A stretch of 64,000 nt of DNA from RGIG8775 sp045612185 (GTDB lineage Bacteria; Bacillota; Clostridia; Oscillospirales; CAG-272). The number at the start of each line of letters is the position of its first letter. The first letter of the stretch is position 1. The notes under the pieces were generated by a model that saw only the letters and a list, made by a program, of their open reading frames with translations, was not told where the DNA came from and did not search any database. Positions 7,825 to 17,212 of the stretch are shown one piece after another. The stretch is from contig JAZKYO010000103.1 in assembly GCA_045612185.1 (NCBI GenBank), positions 38,563 to 102,562 on the forward strand, written 5' to 3'. The position numbers and the translations under genes are program-made.

Positions 7825-8823
7825 ATGTACAAATCTATTCTTGATGTAAAAGTGACCCAACGGGCAATAAAATCCTGCAAGGACTTTTTTGAAAGAGAGC
7901 TTGCCGCCGCGCTTAATCTTGTGCGCGTAAGCGCCCCGCTTTTTGTCACCCCAGAGTCGGGTCTTAACGATGCGCTTAACGGAGTGGAACGCCCCGTCGA
8001 GTTTGACCTGCTTGAAACAGGCAAAAACGTGCAGATAGTTCAATCGCTCGCAAAATGGAAGAGATACGCTCTCGGAAAGTACGGATTCGACGCAGGCGAA
8101 GGTCTTTATACCGATATGAACGCTATACGGCGTGATGAGAATACCGATGCTATTCACTCTATATACGTTGACCAGTGGGACTGGGAAAAGGTTATTTCCA
8201 AAGAGCAGCGAACTATGTCCACCCTTAGAGATACGGTAAGCGCGATTTTTAAGGTTCTTAAGAATACAGAGGCGTATATGCTTGCTGAATATCCCGCACT
8301 TGCTGAGGCTTACGCAAAGAATCCTCTTCCTGAGGAGATATTCTTTGTTACCACCCAAGAGCTTGAGGATATGTATCCCGATATGACGGGCAAAGAGCGC
8401 GAGCACACCATTTCCCGTGAAAAGGGCGCGGTTTGCATTATGCAGATTGGCGGAAAGCTTAAATCGGGTAACAAGCACGACGGACGTTCTCCCGACTATG
8501 ACGATTGGACGATGAACTGTGATATTTTGCTCTATTTTGACGTGCTTGATATAGGTCTTGAAATATCAAGTATGGGTGTGAGAGTTGATGAGGTAGCGCT
8601 TGACAGACAGCTTAACGAGGCAGGCTGTAACGATAGAAGAAGCCTTCCGTTCCATAAGGCTATTTTGGAGAAAAAACTTCCGTATTCTATTGGTGGCGGA
8701 ATAGGTCAGTCCAGGCTTTGCATGTTCTTCTTGAAGAAGATGCATATCGGTGAGGTTCAGGCGTCTGTTTGGCCCGAGGAGCAGGAAGCGGCGCTTTTGG
8801 AACAGGGCTGTAAGCTCCTTTGA
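7825..8823 (+). CDS. asnA: Aspartate-ammonia ligase (asparagine synthetase A)
   Basis: A 332-residue class II aminoacyl-tRNA-synthetase-like enzyme that makes asparagine from aspartate, ammonia and ATP. Family landmarks are VSAPLFVTPESGLNDALNG near the N-terminus, VQSLAKWKRYALGKYGF, GLYTDMNAIRRDE with the following VDQWDWEKV, and the motif-3 region GGIGQSRLCMFFL. The ATG at 7825 has AGAGGAT upstream; a TTG further upstream is in frame but lacks a Shine-Dalgarno sequence. The length matches E. coli AsnA (330). A histidine phosphatase gene begins one base after its stop. Confidence 0.95.
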   Translation: MYKSILDVKVTQRAIKSCKDFFERELAAALNLVRVSAPLFVTPESGLNDALNGVERPVEFDLLETGKNVQIVQSLAKWKRYALGKYGFDAGEGLYTDMNAIRRDENTDAIHSIYVDQWDWEKVISKEQRTMSTLRDTVSAIFKVLKNTEAYMLAEYPALAEAYAKNPLPEEIFFVTTQELEDMYPDMTGKEREHTISREKGAVCIMQIGGKLKSGNKHDGRSPDYDDWTMNCDILLYFDVLDIGLEISSMGVRVDEVALDRQLNEAGCNDRRSLPFHKAILEKKLPYSIGGGIGQSRLCMFFLKKMHIGEVQASVWPEEQEAALLEQGCKLL

Positions 8824-8824
8824 T

Positions 8825-9466
8825 ATGACTAAGCTTATAATTGTAAGGCACGCTCAAAGTGAGAGTAATCAGGCTCATTTTTATGCCGCGGCTACAAACG
8901 TTAATCTTACCTATCTTGGAAAAGCGCAAGCCGAAGAAACCGCTAAGTTGCTCAAGGATACACATATAGACGTAGCGTACTGCAGCGATTTGGTGCGGGT
9001 TATACAAACCGCAAAGCCGATTGTCAGAAATAGGGATATTCCTTTTATTCTTACACGGGGCTTGCGGGAAATTAACGGCGGCGGATTTGAGGGGTTGACC
9101 TATGATGAAATCGCCGTGCGTTATCCTTATGAGCATCGGATGTGGTATGACGACATTCTTAACTGTTATTGTCCAAGTGGCGAAAGCATGTATGATTTGT
9201 TTCACAGAGTAGCGCCTGTTTTTGATGAAATTATAAATAACAACAGAGGAAAAACGATTCTCGTCGCAACCCACGCGTGCGTATTGAGAGTAATGATGAC
9301 TAGATTTCTTGGTTTGGATTTCTCAGAGCTCAACTCCGTTCCGTGGGTGCCCAATGCATCTGTTACAGAGGTTGACATTGATGATAATGATAACTATACT
9401 ATATTGAAACAAGGGTACAACAAGCATATTGCAGATGCGGATTTAAGTATTACTGTAAACACATAA
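8825..9466 (+). CDS. Histidine phosphatase family protein (phosphoglycerate mutase-like)
   Basis: A 213-residue protein starting KLIIVRHAQSESN, the RHG-type phosphohistidine motif (here RHAQSE). The second catalytic His is in ILVATHACVLRVMM around residue 150, and the acidic partner in LREINGGGFEGLTYDE. Members dephosphorylate sugars, cobalamin precursors or small metabolites; the substrate is not evident. The ATG at 8825 lies one base past the asnA stop, so translation is probably coupled. The frame is open further upstream, but that stretch lies within asnA and does not look coding. Confidence 0.88.
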   Translation: MTKLIIVRHAQSESNQAHFYAAATNVNLTYLGKAQAEETAKLLKDTHIDVAYCSDLVRVIQTAKPIVRNRDIPFILTRGLREINGGGFEGLTYDEIAVRYPYEHRMWYDDILNCYCPSGESMYDLFHRVAPVFDEIINNNRGKTILVATHACVLRVMMTRFLGLDFSELNSVPWVPNASVTEVDIDDNDNYTILKQGYNKHIADADLSITVNT

Positions 9467-9502
9467 AAAAGAAGTACGAACGGTGTTCGTACTTCTTTTT
9501 TA
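9465..9502. terminator. Bidirectional terminator between two convergent operons
   Basis: AAAAAAGAAGTACGAA pairs with TTCGTACTTCTTTTTT around a CGGTG loop, with A and T runs on both sides. It can serve the asnA operon and the minus-strand operon that ends at 9503. Confidence 0.9.
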
Positions 9503-9625
9503 TTAAACAAACATGAATGAAAGTGCCAGATATACGCTACCTATTACCATAAGTGCGGCAAGTCCGAAACAAACGATTCTTACTATAAGCTTTTTTCTTT
9601 TTTCTCTCTTGTTTTCGTTGCTCAT
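9503..9625 (-). CDS. Small single-span membrane protein (40 aa)
   Basis: Short gene: MSNENKREKRKKL followed by one hydrophobic helix (IVRIVCFGLAALMVIGSVYL) and a short ALSFMFV end. AAGGAGAAAGAC precedes the ATG at the right distance. The strongly basic N-terminus and single helix predict a cytoplasm-facing N-terminus. Tiny proteins of this shape are common in Clostridia and usually unannotated; the function is unknown. It is the last gene of the minus operon, 12 bases after the topoisomerase paralogue. Confidence 0.75.
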   Translation of the reverse strand: MSNENKREKRKKLIVRIVCFGLAALMVIGSVYLALSFMFV

Positions 9626-9637
9626 TGTCTTTCTCCT

Positions 9638-11830
9638 TTATGAAATGATTGTTCCGAGGGCGGGAAGCTTAAGCTTTCTGTAGCCCTTGGTATCTTCGAA
9701 TTTTCCGTTTATATCGGATATAGCCGATATGATTGTTTGCCCCTTTTTAAGGTTCATAAGAGTAACACCGCCGGCACTTCTTGTGGCTTTTACGGGAATA
9801 AGTGAGGATTTGAATATTATAGCTCTGTTTGCCGAGCTTGTCATCATTATTTCAAACGGCTCTTTCTCATAGAAAACGGCGACAATGGGAGATGCCGCAG
9901 AATACGCGCCTTGAAGTCTTTTTCTCGTACCCTTGGTGTCGTAGGCGGAAACGGGAACTTTTACGCCCTTACCGTTCTCAAATATGAATACCATGTTTTC
10001 GTTTTCGGGATAGCCCACTATTACTTTCATAAATATAGGCTTTTCGCCGTTTTCCATTCCAAGTTCAGCGGGAACAAACGCACCCATAGCGGAAAGCTTG
10101 ACAGTTTCAAAATCGTCGATTTTAGCCTTATAAACACGGCATTTGTCGGTAAAGAACATGACCTCGGCAGAATTGTCGGTTTCCTCGATGAAGGCAATTT
10201 CATCGCCTTCCTTCATTTTATGTTCATCAGTAGCTTTAATCGCCGCAAGTGCTACTTTCTTAAAGTAACCTTCTTTTGTGAGATATATCTTAACAGGGAA
10301 GCTCTCGACAATATCTTCCTCAACGTATTCAACAACGTCAGTTGAATACTCAAGATAAGATTTTCTCGGCTGACCGTACTTTTTCTTAATTTCGGTAAGC
10401 TTTTTAACGATAAGCGACTTGATTTTCAGATCGTCTCCGATAAGCTCTTTAAGAGTCTCTATTTCGGAGCGCAATTCATTGATCTCGCTCATTCGCTTCT
10501 GAATGTACTCTTTGTTGATGTGACGTAGTTTTATCTCTGCGATATAATCGGCTTGAATTTCATCAATGTCAAAGGACTTCATAAGATTGGGAACGACGTC
10601 CTCGTCCTTTTCCGTGCCGCGGATAATTTTAATAACCTTGTCTATGTCAAAATAGATAGTTGCCAGACCCATAAGCAAGTGGCATTTTTCCTCTTTCTTT
10701 TTCAAGTCAAAGGAAAGCTCTCTGCGCACGCACTGCATTCTGAACGCAATCCATTCGTGAAGAATATCAACAAGACCCAGCTGTCTCGGCTCGGAATTAA
10801 TAAGAATGTTGAAGTTACACTTAAAGGAATCCTCAAGAGGTGTGAGCTTGTAAAGCTTTGTCATCAGCTTGTCGGGATCTGTACCTTTTTTGAGGTCAAT
10901 GGTAAGTCTGAAACCGCTGAGGTCGATTTCGTCTCGAATATCAACGATTTCTTTAAGCTTGCCGTCTTTAACGAGATCGGCAATTTTTTTCATAATAAGC
11001 TCGATTGATGTCGAGTAGGGAATCTGCAGTATATCAATGCAGTTTGCGGCTTTATCATAACTGTATCTTGCTCTTATTTTTACCGAACCCTGACCCGTCT
11101 CATAAATATTTCGCATTTGCTCTCGGTCGTAAATAATCGTTCCGCCGCCGGGAAAATCGGGAGCTTTAACAATATCAAGGATTTTCTCAACGCTTGTTTT
11201 AGGATTTCTGAGCAACGCTATCGTGCCGTCGCAAATCTCGGCAAGGTTGAAAGAGCAAATAGAGGATGCCATACCTACCGCTATACCCGTGTTTGGTGTA
11301 ACAAGGATGTTGGGGAAAGTTGTGGGCAAAAGCACGGGCTCTGTCATTGTATTGTCGTAATTGGGAATAAAGTCAACAGAGTCTTTGTCAATGCCGTCAA
11401 AAAGCTCGGTACATATGGGGTCAAGCTTTACCTCGGTGTATCTGGACGCCGCAAAGCTCATTTCGGAAGAATACTGTTTACCAAAGCTTCCCTTAGAGTC
11501 GATAAGAGGGTGCAGTAATGCCTCGTTAGCGCGAGTGAGACGAACCATCGTCTCGTAAATCGCCATATCACCGTGAGGATTAAGCTTCATAGTCTGTCCG
11601 ACTACGTTTGCGCTTTTTGTTCTGTGTCCCGTAAGCAGATTCATCTTATACATGGTATAAAGAAGCTTTCTGTGTGAGGGCTTGAGTCCGTCAATTTCGG
11701 GAATAGCGCGGGAAATAATGACGCTCATTACGTATGGCATGTAATTCTTCTCAATAGTGTCTGTAATAAGCTGTTTTTGAATTGGAGCGTGTTGAACTGG
11801 AGCTGTAACCTGTGTCTTTTTTCTAGCCAT
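9638..11830 (-). CDS. Type IIA topoisomerase A subunit, divergent GyrA/ParC paralogue
   Basis: A 730-residue protein with a recognisable breakage-reunion domain: AIPEIDGLKPSHRKLLYTMY around residue 45, NPHGDMAIYETMVR in the quinolone-determining helix (HPHGD in most GyrA), and the catalytic Tyr131 in FAASRYTEVKL. The stretch before the active Tyr (GSFGKQYSSEMS) differs from the usual GNFGSxDGD. The C-terminal beta-pinwheel is present but short, and no GyrA-box is seen, so this is nearer to ParC or to a third clostridial lineage. GGAGG lies ahead of the ATG. No GyrB/ParE partner gene is in the window. It probably cuts and passes DNA duplexes with a B subunit encoded elsewhere. Confidence 0.85.
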   Translation of the reverse strand: MARKKTQVTAPVQHAPIQKQLITDTIEKNYMPYVMSVIISRAIPEIDGLKPSHRKLLYTMYKMNLLTGHRTKSANVVGQTMKLNPHGDMAIYETMVRLTRANEALLHPLIDSKGSFGKQYSSEMSFAASRYTEVKLDPICTELFDGIDKDSVDFIPNYDNTMTEPVLLPTTFPNILVTPNTGIAVGMASSICSFNLAEICDGTIALLRNPKTSVEKILDIVKAPDFPGGGTIIYDREQMRNIYETGQGSVKIRARYSYDKAANCIDILQIPYSTSIELIMKKIADLVKDGKLKEIVDIRDEIDLSGFRLTIDLKKGTDPDKLMTKLYKLTPLEDSFKCNFNILINSEPRQLGLVDILHEWIAFRMQCVRRELSFDLKKKEEKCHLLMGLATIYFDIDKVIKIIRGTEKDEDVVPNLMKSFDIDEIQADYIAEIKLRHINKEYIQKRMSEINELRSEIETLKELIGDDLKIKSLIVKKLTEIKKKYGQPRKSYLEYSTDVVEYVEEDIVESFPVKIYLTKEGYFKKVALAAIKATDEHKMKEGDEIAFIEETDNSAEVMFFTDKCRVYKAKIDDFETVKLSAMGAFVPAELGMENGEKPIFMKVIVGYPENENMVFIFENGKGVKVPVSAYDTKGTRKRLQGAYSAASPIVAVFYEKEPFEIMMTSSANRAIIFKSSLIPVKATRSAGGVTLMNLKKGQTIISAISDINGKFEDTKGYRKLKLPALGTIIS

Positions 11831-11847
11831 TTTTTCCTCCGTTGATT

Positions 11848-12882
11848 TTAAACTTTTATAACTGTGTGCGCCGCGGCACGTATCATTCTATTGTATAATG
11901 CCAAGCCAATTCCGTCTTTTGACGGCAGATGCGCGTATATAACGTCAACCCCCAACAAGTCAGCGTCACGAAGCGCTGTGAAAAGTTTTTGTGCTTGCGT
12001 GTCAAGGTCTGCCGAACCGCCGACATCTATCACGTTTTTGTTTTCCAAAAGCGACAGTTCCTCGTGATAGCAAAGTATAGCGCACTTTTTTGAATCTTGT
12101 TCTTTTTTCAAAAATTCTATAACGTTACTTTTTTCACCGTCAATAAGAATCAAAGGCACGCTTGGAGCGTAATGCTTGTATTTCATACCGGGGGACAGTG
12201 GACGTTCATCGGCTTTAAGCTGTTCAAGCACCGCGGGGGCTATCTCAACCGAAGCGCAAACACACCGCAAAGCATCTGATGTAATAGCGCCCGGACGAAG
12301 CAACGTGGCTGAATCACCGTCAAGCTTAACTATGGTAGACTCTAATCCTATGTCGCAGCTTCCACCGTCGATTATCATGTCAACCCTACCGTCAAGGTCG
12401 TCAATAACGTGCTTGGCGCAGGTTGGTGAAGGCTTGCCCGAAAGATTTGCCGAAGGCGCTGCAATCGGAATATCTGACGCTTCTATCAGACTATGAGCGA
12501 TGGGGTGTGACGGACATCTTACCGCTACGGAATCAAGACCGCCTGTGACCGAAAAGGGGATTGTATCCTTCTTTTTTAGTATGACCGTAAGTGGCCCGGG
12601 CATAAACGCCTTTGCCAGCTTGTAATAAGTAGGTGAGGTAACCGCGTATTTTTCGGCGTCCTCGGGCTTTGCAATGTGAATTATAAGCGGATTGTCAGAC
12701 GGTCTGCCTTTTGCAGCGTATATTTTTTTAGCCGCCTCGGCATCCGTACCGTTTCCTCCAAGACCGTAAACAGTTTCGGTTGGAAAAACTACAAGACCGC
12801 CGCTCCGCAATATTTCTGCGGCTTTTTTTAGTGCTTCATCGGGAACAACCAGCCCGTTTGTTTTTACTAATTGGGTTTTCAA
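11848..12882 (-). CDS. tsaC: L-threonylcarbamoyladenylate synthase (Sua5/YwlC type)
   Basis: A 344-residue protein with the YrdC/Sua5 catalytic domain first (VVFPTETVYGLGGNGTD, then KGRPSDNPLIIHI) and a separate C-terminal Sua5 domain (SPGMKYKHYAPSVPL onward). It makes threonylcarbamoyl-AMP for the t6A37 modification of ANN-decoding tRNAs. The start is TTG at 12882 with AAAGGA seven bases upstream; no ATG fits. It lies directly downstream of prfA, an arrangement frequent in Firmicutes (both act in translation). Confidence 0.93.
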   Translation of the reverse strand: MKTQLVKTNGLVVPDEALKKAAEILRSGGLVVFPTETVYGLGGNGTDAEAAKKIYAAKGRPSDNPLIIHIAKPEDAEKYAVTSPTYYKLAKAFMPGPLTVILKKKDTIPFSVTGGLDSVAVRCPSHPIAHSLIEASDIPIAAPSANLSGKPSPTCAKHVIDDLDGRVDMIIDGGSCDIGLESTIVKLDGDSATLLRPGAITSDALRCVCASVEIAPAVLEQLKADERPLSPGMKYKHYAPSVPLILIDGEKSNVIEFLKKEQDSKKCAILCYHEELSLLENKNVIDVGGSADLDTQAQKLFTALRDADLLGVDVIYAHLPSKDGIGLALYNRMIRAAAHTVIKV

Positions 12883-12893
12883 TTTTGTATCCT

Positions 12894-13958
12894 TTAATTA
12901 TTCTTTAATTTTTCCGCAGTGTCAGCGGTTATAAGCGCGTCAATCATTTCACTGATATTTCCGTTAAGGAAGTTTTCAAGAGAATAGAGAGTTACGCCTA
13001 TTCTATGGTCGGTTACGCGCCCCTGAGGATAATTGTAGGTTCTTATGCGCTCGCTTCGGTCACCTGTTCCGACCTGGCTCTTTCTCTCGGACGCTATCTT
13101 TTCAGACTGTTCGGTTTGTTTGATATCGTAAAGCTTTGCTCTTAGCATTTTCAAAGCCTTGTCCTTGTTTTTGAACTGGCTTCGTTCTTCCTGACATTCA
13201 ATTACGATGCCGCTGGGCTTGTGTGTAAGCCTTACCGCGGATTCTGTCTTGTTTATGTGCTGACCGCCAGCACCGCTGGATTTGCAGGACTCAAAAATCA
13301 AATCAGCGGGGTTGATTTCTATTTCAACGTCCTCAACCTCGGGAAGAACCGCAACCGTGGCGGTTGAGGTTTGAATACGTCCCTGCGATTCAGTTTCGGG
13401 AACGCGCTGTACGCGATGTACACCACTCTCAAATTTGAAACGAGAATATGCGCCGTCTCCCTCTATAACGAAGGAAATTTCTCTGTAACCGCCCAATTCG
13501 GTTTCGTTGGAGTTCATAACCGAAGTCTTGAAACCAACCGTTTCGGCATACATAGAGTACATTCTGTAAAGGACCGCGGCAAAAAGAGCCGCTTCTTCGC
13601 CTCCCGCGCCCGCGCGTATTTCAACAATAACGTTTTTGTCGTCGTTGGGATCTCGGGGAAGAAGCAAAACCTTAAGCTCATCAAGCAGCACTTCAATCGT
13701 TTTCTGACAATTCTTAAACTCCTCGTTAACCATTTCGCGCATATCCGCGTCAAGGGATTCTTCGAGCATTTCGCGAGCGTCACGCATATCGCTTTCAACT
13801 TTTTTGTATTCTCTGAACTTCTCGATTATAGGAGTTAACGCCTTGTATTCCTTCATCAAGCGAGTGTATTCTTCCTGATTTGAAAAAATATCGGGATTTG
13901 CAAGTTCGTTTTCAATTTCAATATATTTTTCTTCTGCTGATTTCAACTTTTCAAGCAT
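12894..13958 (-). CDS. prfA: Peptide chain release factor 1
   Basis: A 354-residue class I release factor. RVPETESQGRIQTS carries the PxT stop-recognition tripeptide of RF1 (PET), and SSGAGGQHINKTESAVRL the GGQ peptidyl-tRNA hydrolysis motif. It reads UAA and UAG. The N-terminal coiled coil (residues 1-100) is complete and the length is normal. GAGAGG lies about eleven bases before the ATG. No PrmC methyltransferase gene is adjacent, although many Firmicutes have it next to prfA. Confidence 0.97.
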   Translation of the reverse strand: MLEKLKSAEEKYIEIENELANPDIFSNQEEYTRLMKEYKALTPIIEKFREYKKVESDMRDAREMLEESLDADMREMVNEEFKNCQKTIEVLLDELKVLLLPRDPNDDKNVIVEIRAGAGGEEAALFAAVLYRMYSMYAETVGFKTSVMNSNETELGGYREISFVIEGDGAYSRFKFESGVHRVQRVPETESQGRIQTSTATVAVLPEVEDVEIEINPADLIFESCKSSGAGGQHINKTESAVRLTHKPSGIVIECQEERSQFKNKDKALKMLRAKLYDIKQTEQSEKIASERKSQVGTGDRSERIRTYNYPQGRVTDHRIGVTLYSLENFLNGNISEMIDALITADTAEKLKNN

Positions 13959-13981
13959 AAATGAATAAGCCTCTCAAAAAA

Positions 13982-15349
13982 TTAGTTTTTGGAAAAAGCG
14001 CAAAACGCTCTGTATGTCTCGTAAATGTCAACCTTTGAAATCACCTCGTAAGGCGCGTGCATGGAAATAACGGGAACTCCTAAGTCAATGGTGTCAATAT
14101 TGTGATTGGCAACGTATTTTGCGACGGTTCCGCCTCCGCCAACGTCAACCTTGCCAAGCTCGCCCGTTTGCCAAAGAACGTTTTCTCCGTCCATTACCGA
14201 GCGAAGCCAGGCGATATATTCCGCGCTTGCGTCGTTTGTACTGCTTTTACCGCGAGCGCCCGTGTACTTTGTAAGTATAGCTCCGCAAGAGAGTAAAGGA
14301 GAATTCATTTTTTCAAATACGTCGGCAAAATTGGGGTCAAATGCCGCCGAAACATCGGCAGACAAGCATTTTGAGTTTGCTCGTACTTTATATACGTTTG
14401 CGTCGAGAGTTTCTGAAATATCACAAAGCAGGTCGGTAAAAAGATCGGCTTGCATGCCGGTGTTTCCTTCGCTTCCGGTTTCTTCTTTGTCAGCGAGAAT
14501 GCACATAAGCGATTTTCCGCAATCAGCGTTTTCAAAAATTGCGGAAAGTGCGGGATAAGCGCATACTCTGTCATCATGTCCGTAAGCGCCTATAAGTGAA
14601 CGGTCAAAACCGATGTCGCGCGCTTTCATAGCGGGAACAGCCGAAAGCTCTGCGGAAAGGAAATCGCTTTCCTCAATACCATACTTCTCGTTGAGAATCT
14701 TAAGAATATTTAGCTTTATAGACTTGTTGTCTCCGTCGTCACAGGGAATACTTCCTATAAGAACGTTGAGCTTTTCAGCAGGCACAGCGCTGCCAAGCGG
14801 TTTTTGGTCATCACCGTGGCTGAGATGTGGAAGAAGGTCGTTAATATAGAAAACCGGGTCGCTGTCATCTTCGCCGATAATTACGTCAATAACACTTCCA
14901 TCCTTTTTCGCGATTACACCGTGAAGCGCAAGAGGAATGGCGAGCCACTGATATTTTCTGATGCCTCCGTAATAGTGGGTCTTAAAGAAGCCCATGCCAC
15001 CCTCGTCATAAAGAGGGCATTGCTTAAGGTCGATTCTCGGGGAGTCGATATGAGCCGCAGAAATTCTGAATCCGTTTTCAATAGATTCGTTTCCTATCGT
15101 GAAAAGGAAAATATTCTTGCCGCGGTTGTTGTAATAATACTTGCCGCTTTTTTCTACCTTGTCACCGAAATCGTAGGGAACAAATCCGTGCTTTTCCGCT
15201 TCGGCAAGCGCATATTTTACAGCCTCGCGTTCTGTTTTTGCGGCGTCGAGAAATTTCATATATCCTTTGGAATACTCAAAAGCCTTTTCAAGCTCTTCAT
15301 TTCCGAATTTTTCGTAAAAACTTTCCTTCTTGTATTCAAGATTTTCCAT
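13982..15349 (-). CDS. M18 family aminopeptidase
   Basis: A 455-residue M18 metallopeptidase (dodecameric aspartyl/leucyl aminopeptidase type) with two metal-binding regions: ISAAHIDSPRIDLKQ around residue 95 and CILADKEETGSEG around residue 280, where the EE is the catalytic and bridging pair. A late VISMHAPYEVISKVD segment supplies the last His ligand. It removes N-terminal residues from peptides in the cytosol. AAAGGA precedes the ATG. It sits between coaE and prfA in the same operon; a functional link is not evident. Confidence 0.93.
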   Translation of the reverse strand: MENLEYKKESFYEKFGNEELEKAFEYSKGYMKFLDAAKTEREAVKYALAEAEKHGFVPYDFGDKVEKSGKYYYNNRGKNIFLFTIGNESIENGFRISAAHIDSPRIDLKQCPLYDEGGMGFFKTHYYGGIRKYQWLAIPLALHGVIAKKDGSVIDVIIGEDDSDPVFYINDLLPHLSHGDDQKPLGSAVPAEKLNVLIGSIPCDDGDNKSIKLNILKILNEKYGIEESDFLSAELSAVPAMKARDIGFDRSLIGAYGHDDRVCAYPALSAIFENADCGKSLMCILADKEETGSEGNTGMQADLFTDLLCDISETLDANVYKVRANSKCLSADVSAAFDPNFADVFEKMNSPLLSCGAILTKYTGARGKSSTNDASAEYIAWLRSVMDGENVLWQTGELGKVDVGGGGTVAKYVANHNIDTIDLGVPVISMHAPYEVISKVDIYETYRAFCAFSKN

Positions 15350-15367
15350 AATTCTGTCCTTTCGGGA

Positions 15368-15970
15368 TTAAATAAGCTTTTCTTTTTTTAAAATTTCGAT
15401 TATCTGTTCTTCCGAGGTATTGTCGGGGGAGTCGTTTACAACCGTGTAATTGGCGCGCGACGTAAAATACTCGTCGGGCTGTTGGGCGTTAATTCGCATT
15501 AATGCCTGCTCTCTTGTAAGGGAATCACGTTCCATAATTCTTTTTAAACGGGTTTCTTTGTCGCATATCACGGCTATTGAAAAGTCGCATTCAAAGGCAA
15601 GCTCCGATTCAAAAAGCACAGGCGCGTCTATAACCACAGCTGTGTTTCCGTTTTGGTAACACTTATCAATAATTTCATGAGTTTTGTCAATTATGTACTT
15701 GTGTGTGATTTTTTCAAGCAACTCAACTTTTTGGTGGCTGCCGTCGGAAAAAACTATCTTTGCAAGATCCTTGCGGTTTAACGTGCCGTCACCGTTAAGT
15801 ATTGAATCTCCAAAATTTTTCACTAACTCGTCAACACAGCGGGAAGGTGGGATAAGCAAGTCGTGATAAACGCTGTCGGTATCGATGCAATAAATGTTGT
15901 ACCTTTCAAAAACCGAGTAGCTAAAGCTTTTTCCCGCACCCGTAGGTCCGGTAAGTCCGATTATTTTCAT
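15368..15970 (-). CDS. coaE: Dephospho-CoA kinase
   Basis: A 200-residue P-loop kinase: IGLTGPTGAGKSFSY is the Walker A loop, DTDSVYHDL the substrate-binding region, and VVIDAPVLFESEL the Walker B/LID area. It catalyses the last step of coenzyme A synthesis. The start ATG shares a base with the stop of the upstream oxidoreductase gene (TAATG), so the pair is translationally coupled. Length is standard. Confidence 0.95.
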   Translation of the reverse strand: MKIIGLTGPTGAGKSFSYSVFERYNIYCIDTDSVYHDLLIPPSRCVDELVKNFGDSILNGDGTLNRKDLAKIVFSDGSHQKVELLEKITHKYIIDKTHEIIDKCYQNGNTAVVIDAPVLFESELAFECDFSIAVICDKETRLKRIMERDSLTREQALMRINAQQPDEYFTSRANYTVVNDSPDNTSEEQIIEILKKEKLI

Positions 15971-17115
15971 TACAACACCTCAACTTTTTTCCATTTTCGT
16001 GTTTCAGCAGATGAGTAAGCCGCCTCCATAACGCTTTGCACGTATGCCGCGTCTCTGAAGCTCGGAGCGGTTTGAACACCGCTGTAAACCGAGTTAAGGA
16101 AATTGTAAATACTTGACACGTGACCGCGAAGCCACCCCGAAGACGCTTTGGGGGATGGGAACACACCCTGAGGCTCCGGGTAGCGTCCTACACATTCAAT
16201 TTTGGTGTATCCCTTGTAACCGCCAAGCTCGCTGTCTTTTTCCGAATTATCGTAAAAATGTAACCAGTTGCAATCCATAAGCGAAAATTTGATAGACGCC
16301 TTTTCGCCGTAAATATCAAGAATTATATCGTCGTTTGCGCCCACAGCTACCTTGCTGGCTGAAATTGTTCCACATGCTCCGTTTTTTAGCTTGGCAAGCA
16401 TATAGAAAGCTTCGTCGGCATTGGTCTGCCACGGCTTTCCGTCCATTCCCGTACGCTCGTTATACGCAATTTGAGTCATTGTACAAACCTCGTCAAATTC
16501 TCCGCACAGGTGATATATCAGGTCAATAACGTGAGAGCCGAGGTCAAAAAGAACACCGCCACCGCAAATATCCCTGTTTTGCTTCCACCCCGCCTTTTTC
16601 TCAGTCAATACGGCACTGCTATGAAGATAGGAAATGTTGAACGATAATATTCTGCCAAGCCTGCCCTCATCAATTATCTGCTTTGCACGAATAATCGGCG
16701 CTATGAAACGGTTGTTGAAAACGATATTGTGAATTTTTTCGCTCTTTTCGGCGAGATTCGCAATCTCAAACGCCTGCGCGGCGCTTACACATAAAGGCTT
16801 TTCGCAGTATATGTGCTTGCCTGCGGCAATTGCTTTTTTTAGCGTTTCATAGTGATATATGTTTGGTGTACAAATATCAATTACGTCGATATCGGGAGAA
16901 TTGATTATATCTTCCTCGTTATCAGTACCGAAATCAAAAGAGTGTTTTTGACAAACCGCGTTTGATTTTTCAAGGCTTGTGGTACAAACCGCCGCAACTC
17001 GTGCTTCAAAGGGCAGTTCATTCATAAAAAAACCGAAATTTTGTATAGCGTAAGAATGGGTTTTACCCATAGAGCCAAAGCCCAGAAGTCCGACTTTAAT
17101 TTCTTTTTTTGCCAT
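15970..17115 (-). CDS. Gfo/Idh/MocA family oxidoreductase
   Basis: A 381-residue NAD(P)-dependent sugar or cyclitol dehydrogenase. The Rossmann fold starts with VGLLGFGSMGKTHSYAI, the catalytic EKPLC motif is near residue 102, and GGGVLFDLGSHVIDLIYHL lies in the C-terminal domain, where GSHxxD is conserved. The substrate is unknown; nearby xylose and uronate genes make a sugar plausible. GGGAGG precedes the ATG. It is the first gene of the seven-gene minus operon that runs to the 40-residue membrane peptide. Confidence 0.9.
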   Translation of the reverse strand: MAKKEIKVGLLGFGSMGKTHSYAIQNFGFFMNELPFEARVAAVCTTSLEKSNAVCQKHSFDFGTDNEEDIINSPDIDVIDICTPNIYHYETLKKAIAAGKHIYCEKPLCVSAAQAFEIANLAEKSEKIHNIVFNNRFIAPIIRAKQIIDEGRLGRILSFNISYLHSSAVLTEKKAGWKQNRDICGGGVLFDLGSHVIDLIYHLCGEFDEVCTMTQIAYNERTGMDGKPWQTNADEAFYMLAKLKNGACGTISASKVAVGANDDIILDIYGEKASIKFSLMDCNWLHFYDNSEKDSELGGYKGYTKIECVGRYPEPQGVFPSPKASSGWLRGHVSSIYNFLNSVYSGVQTAPSFRDAAYVQSVMEAAYSSAETRKWKKVEVL

Positions 17116-17155
17116 AAAACGCCCTCCCGAAAATAGTTATACAAACTCAAATTAT

Positions 17156-17184
17156 ATTATACACCAAATTAAAAAAATTTTCAA
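17156..17184 (-). promoter_or_regulatory. Sigma-A promoter of the oxidoreductase-coaE-prfA operon
   Basis: Minus strand: TTGAAA (17184-17179), 17 bases, TATAAT (17161-17156). A second overlapping TATAAT follows at 17156-17151. Confidence 0.78.
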
Positions 17185-17212
17185 GTATTTTAATGAAAAA
17201 TAACATATTTAA

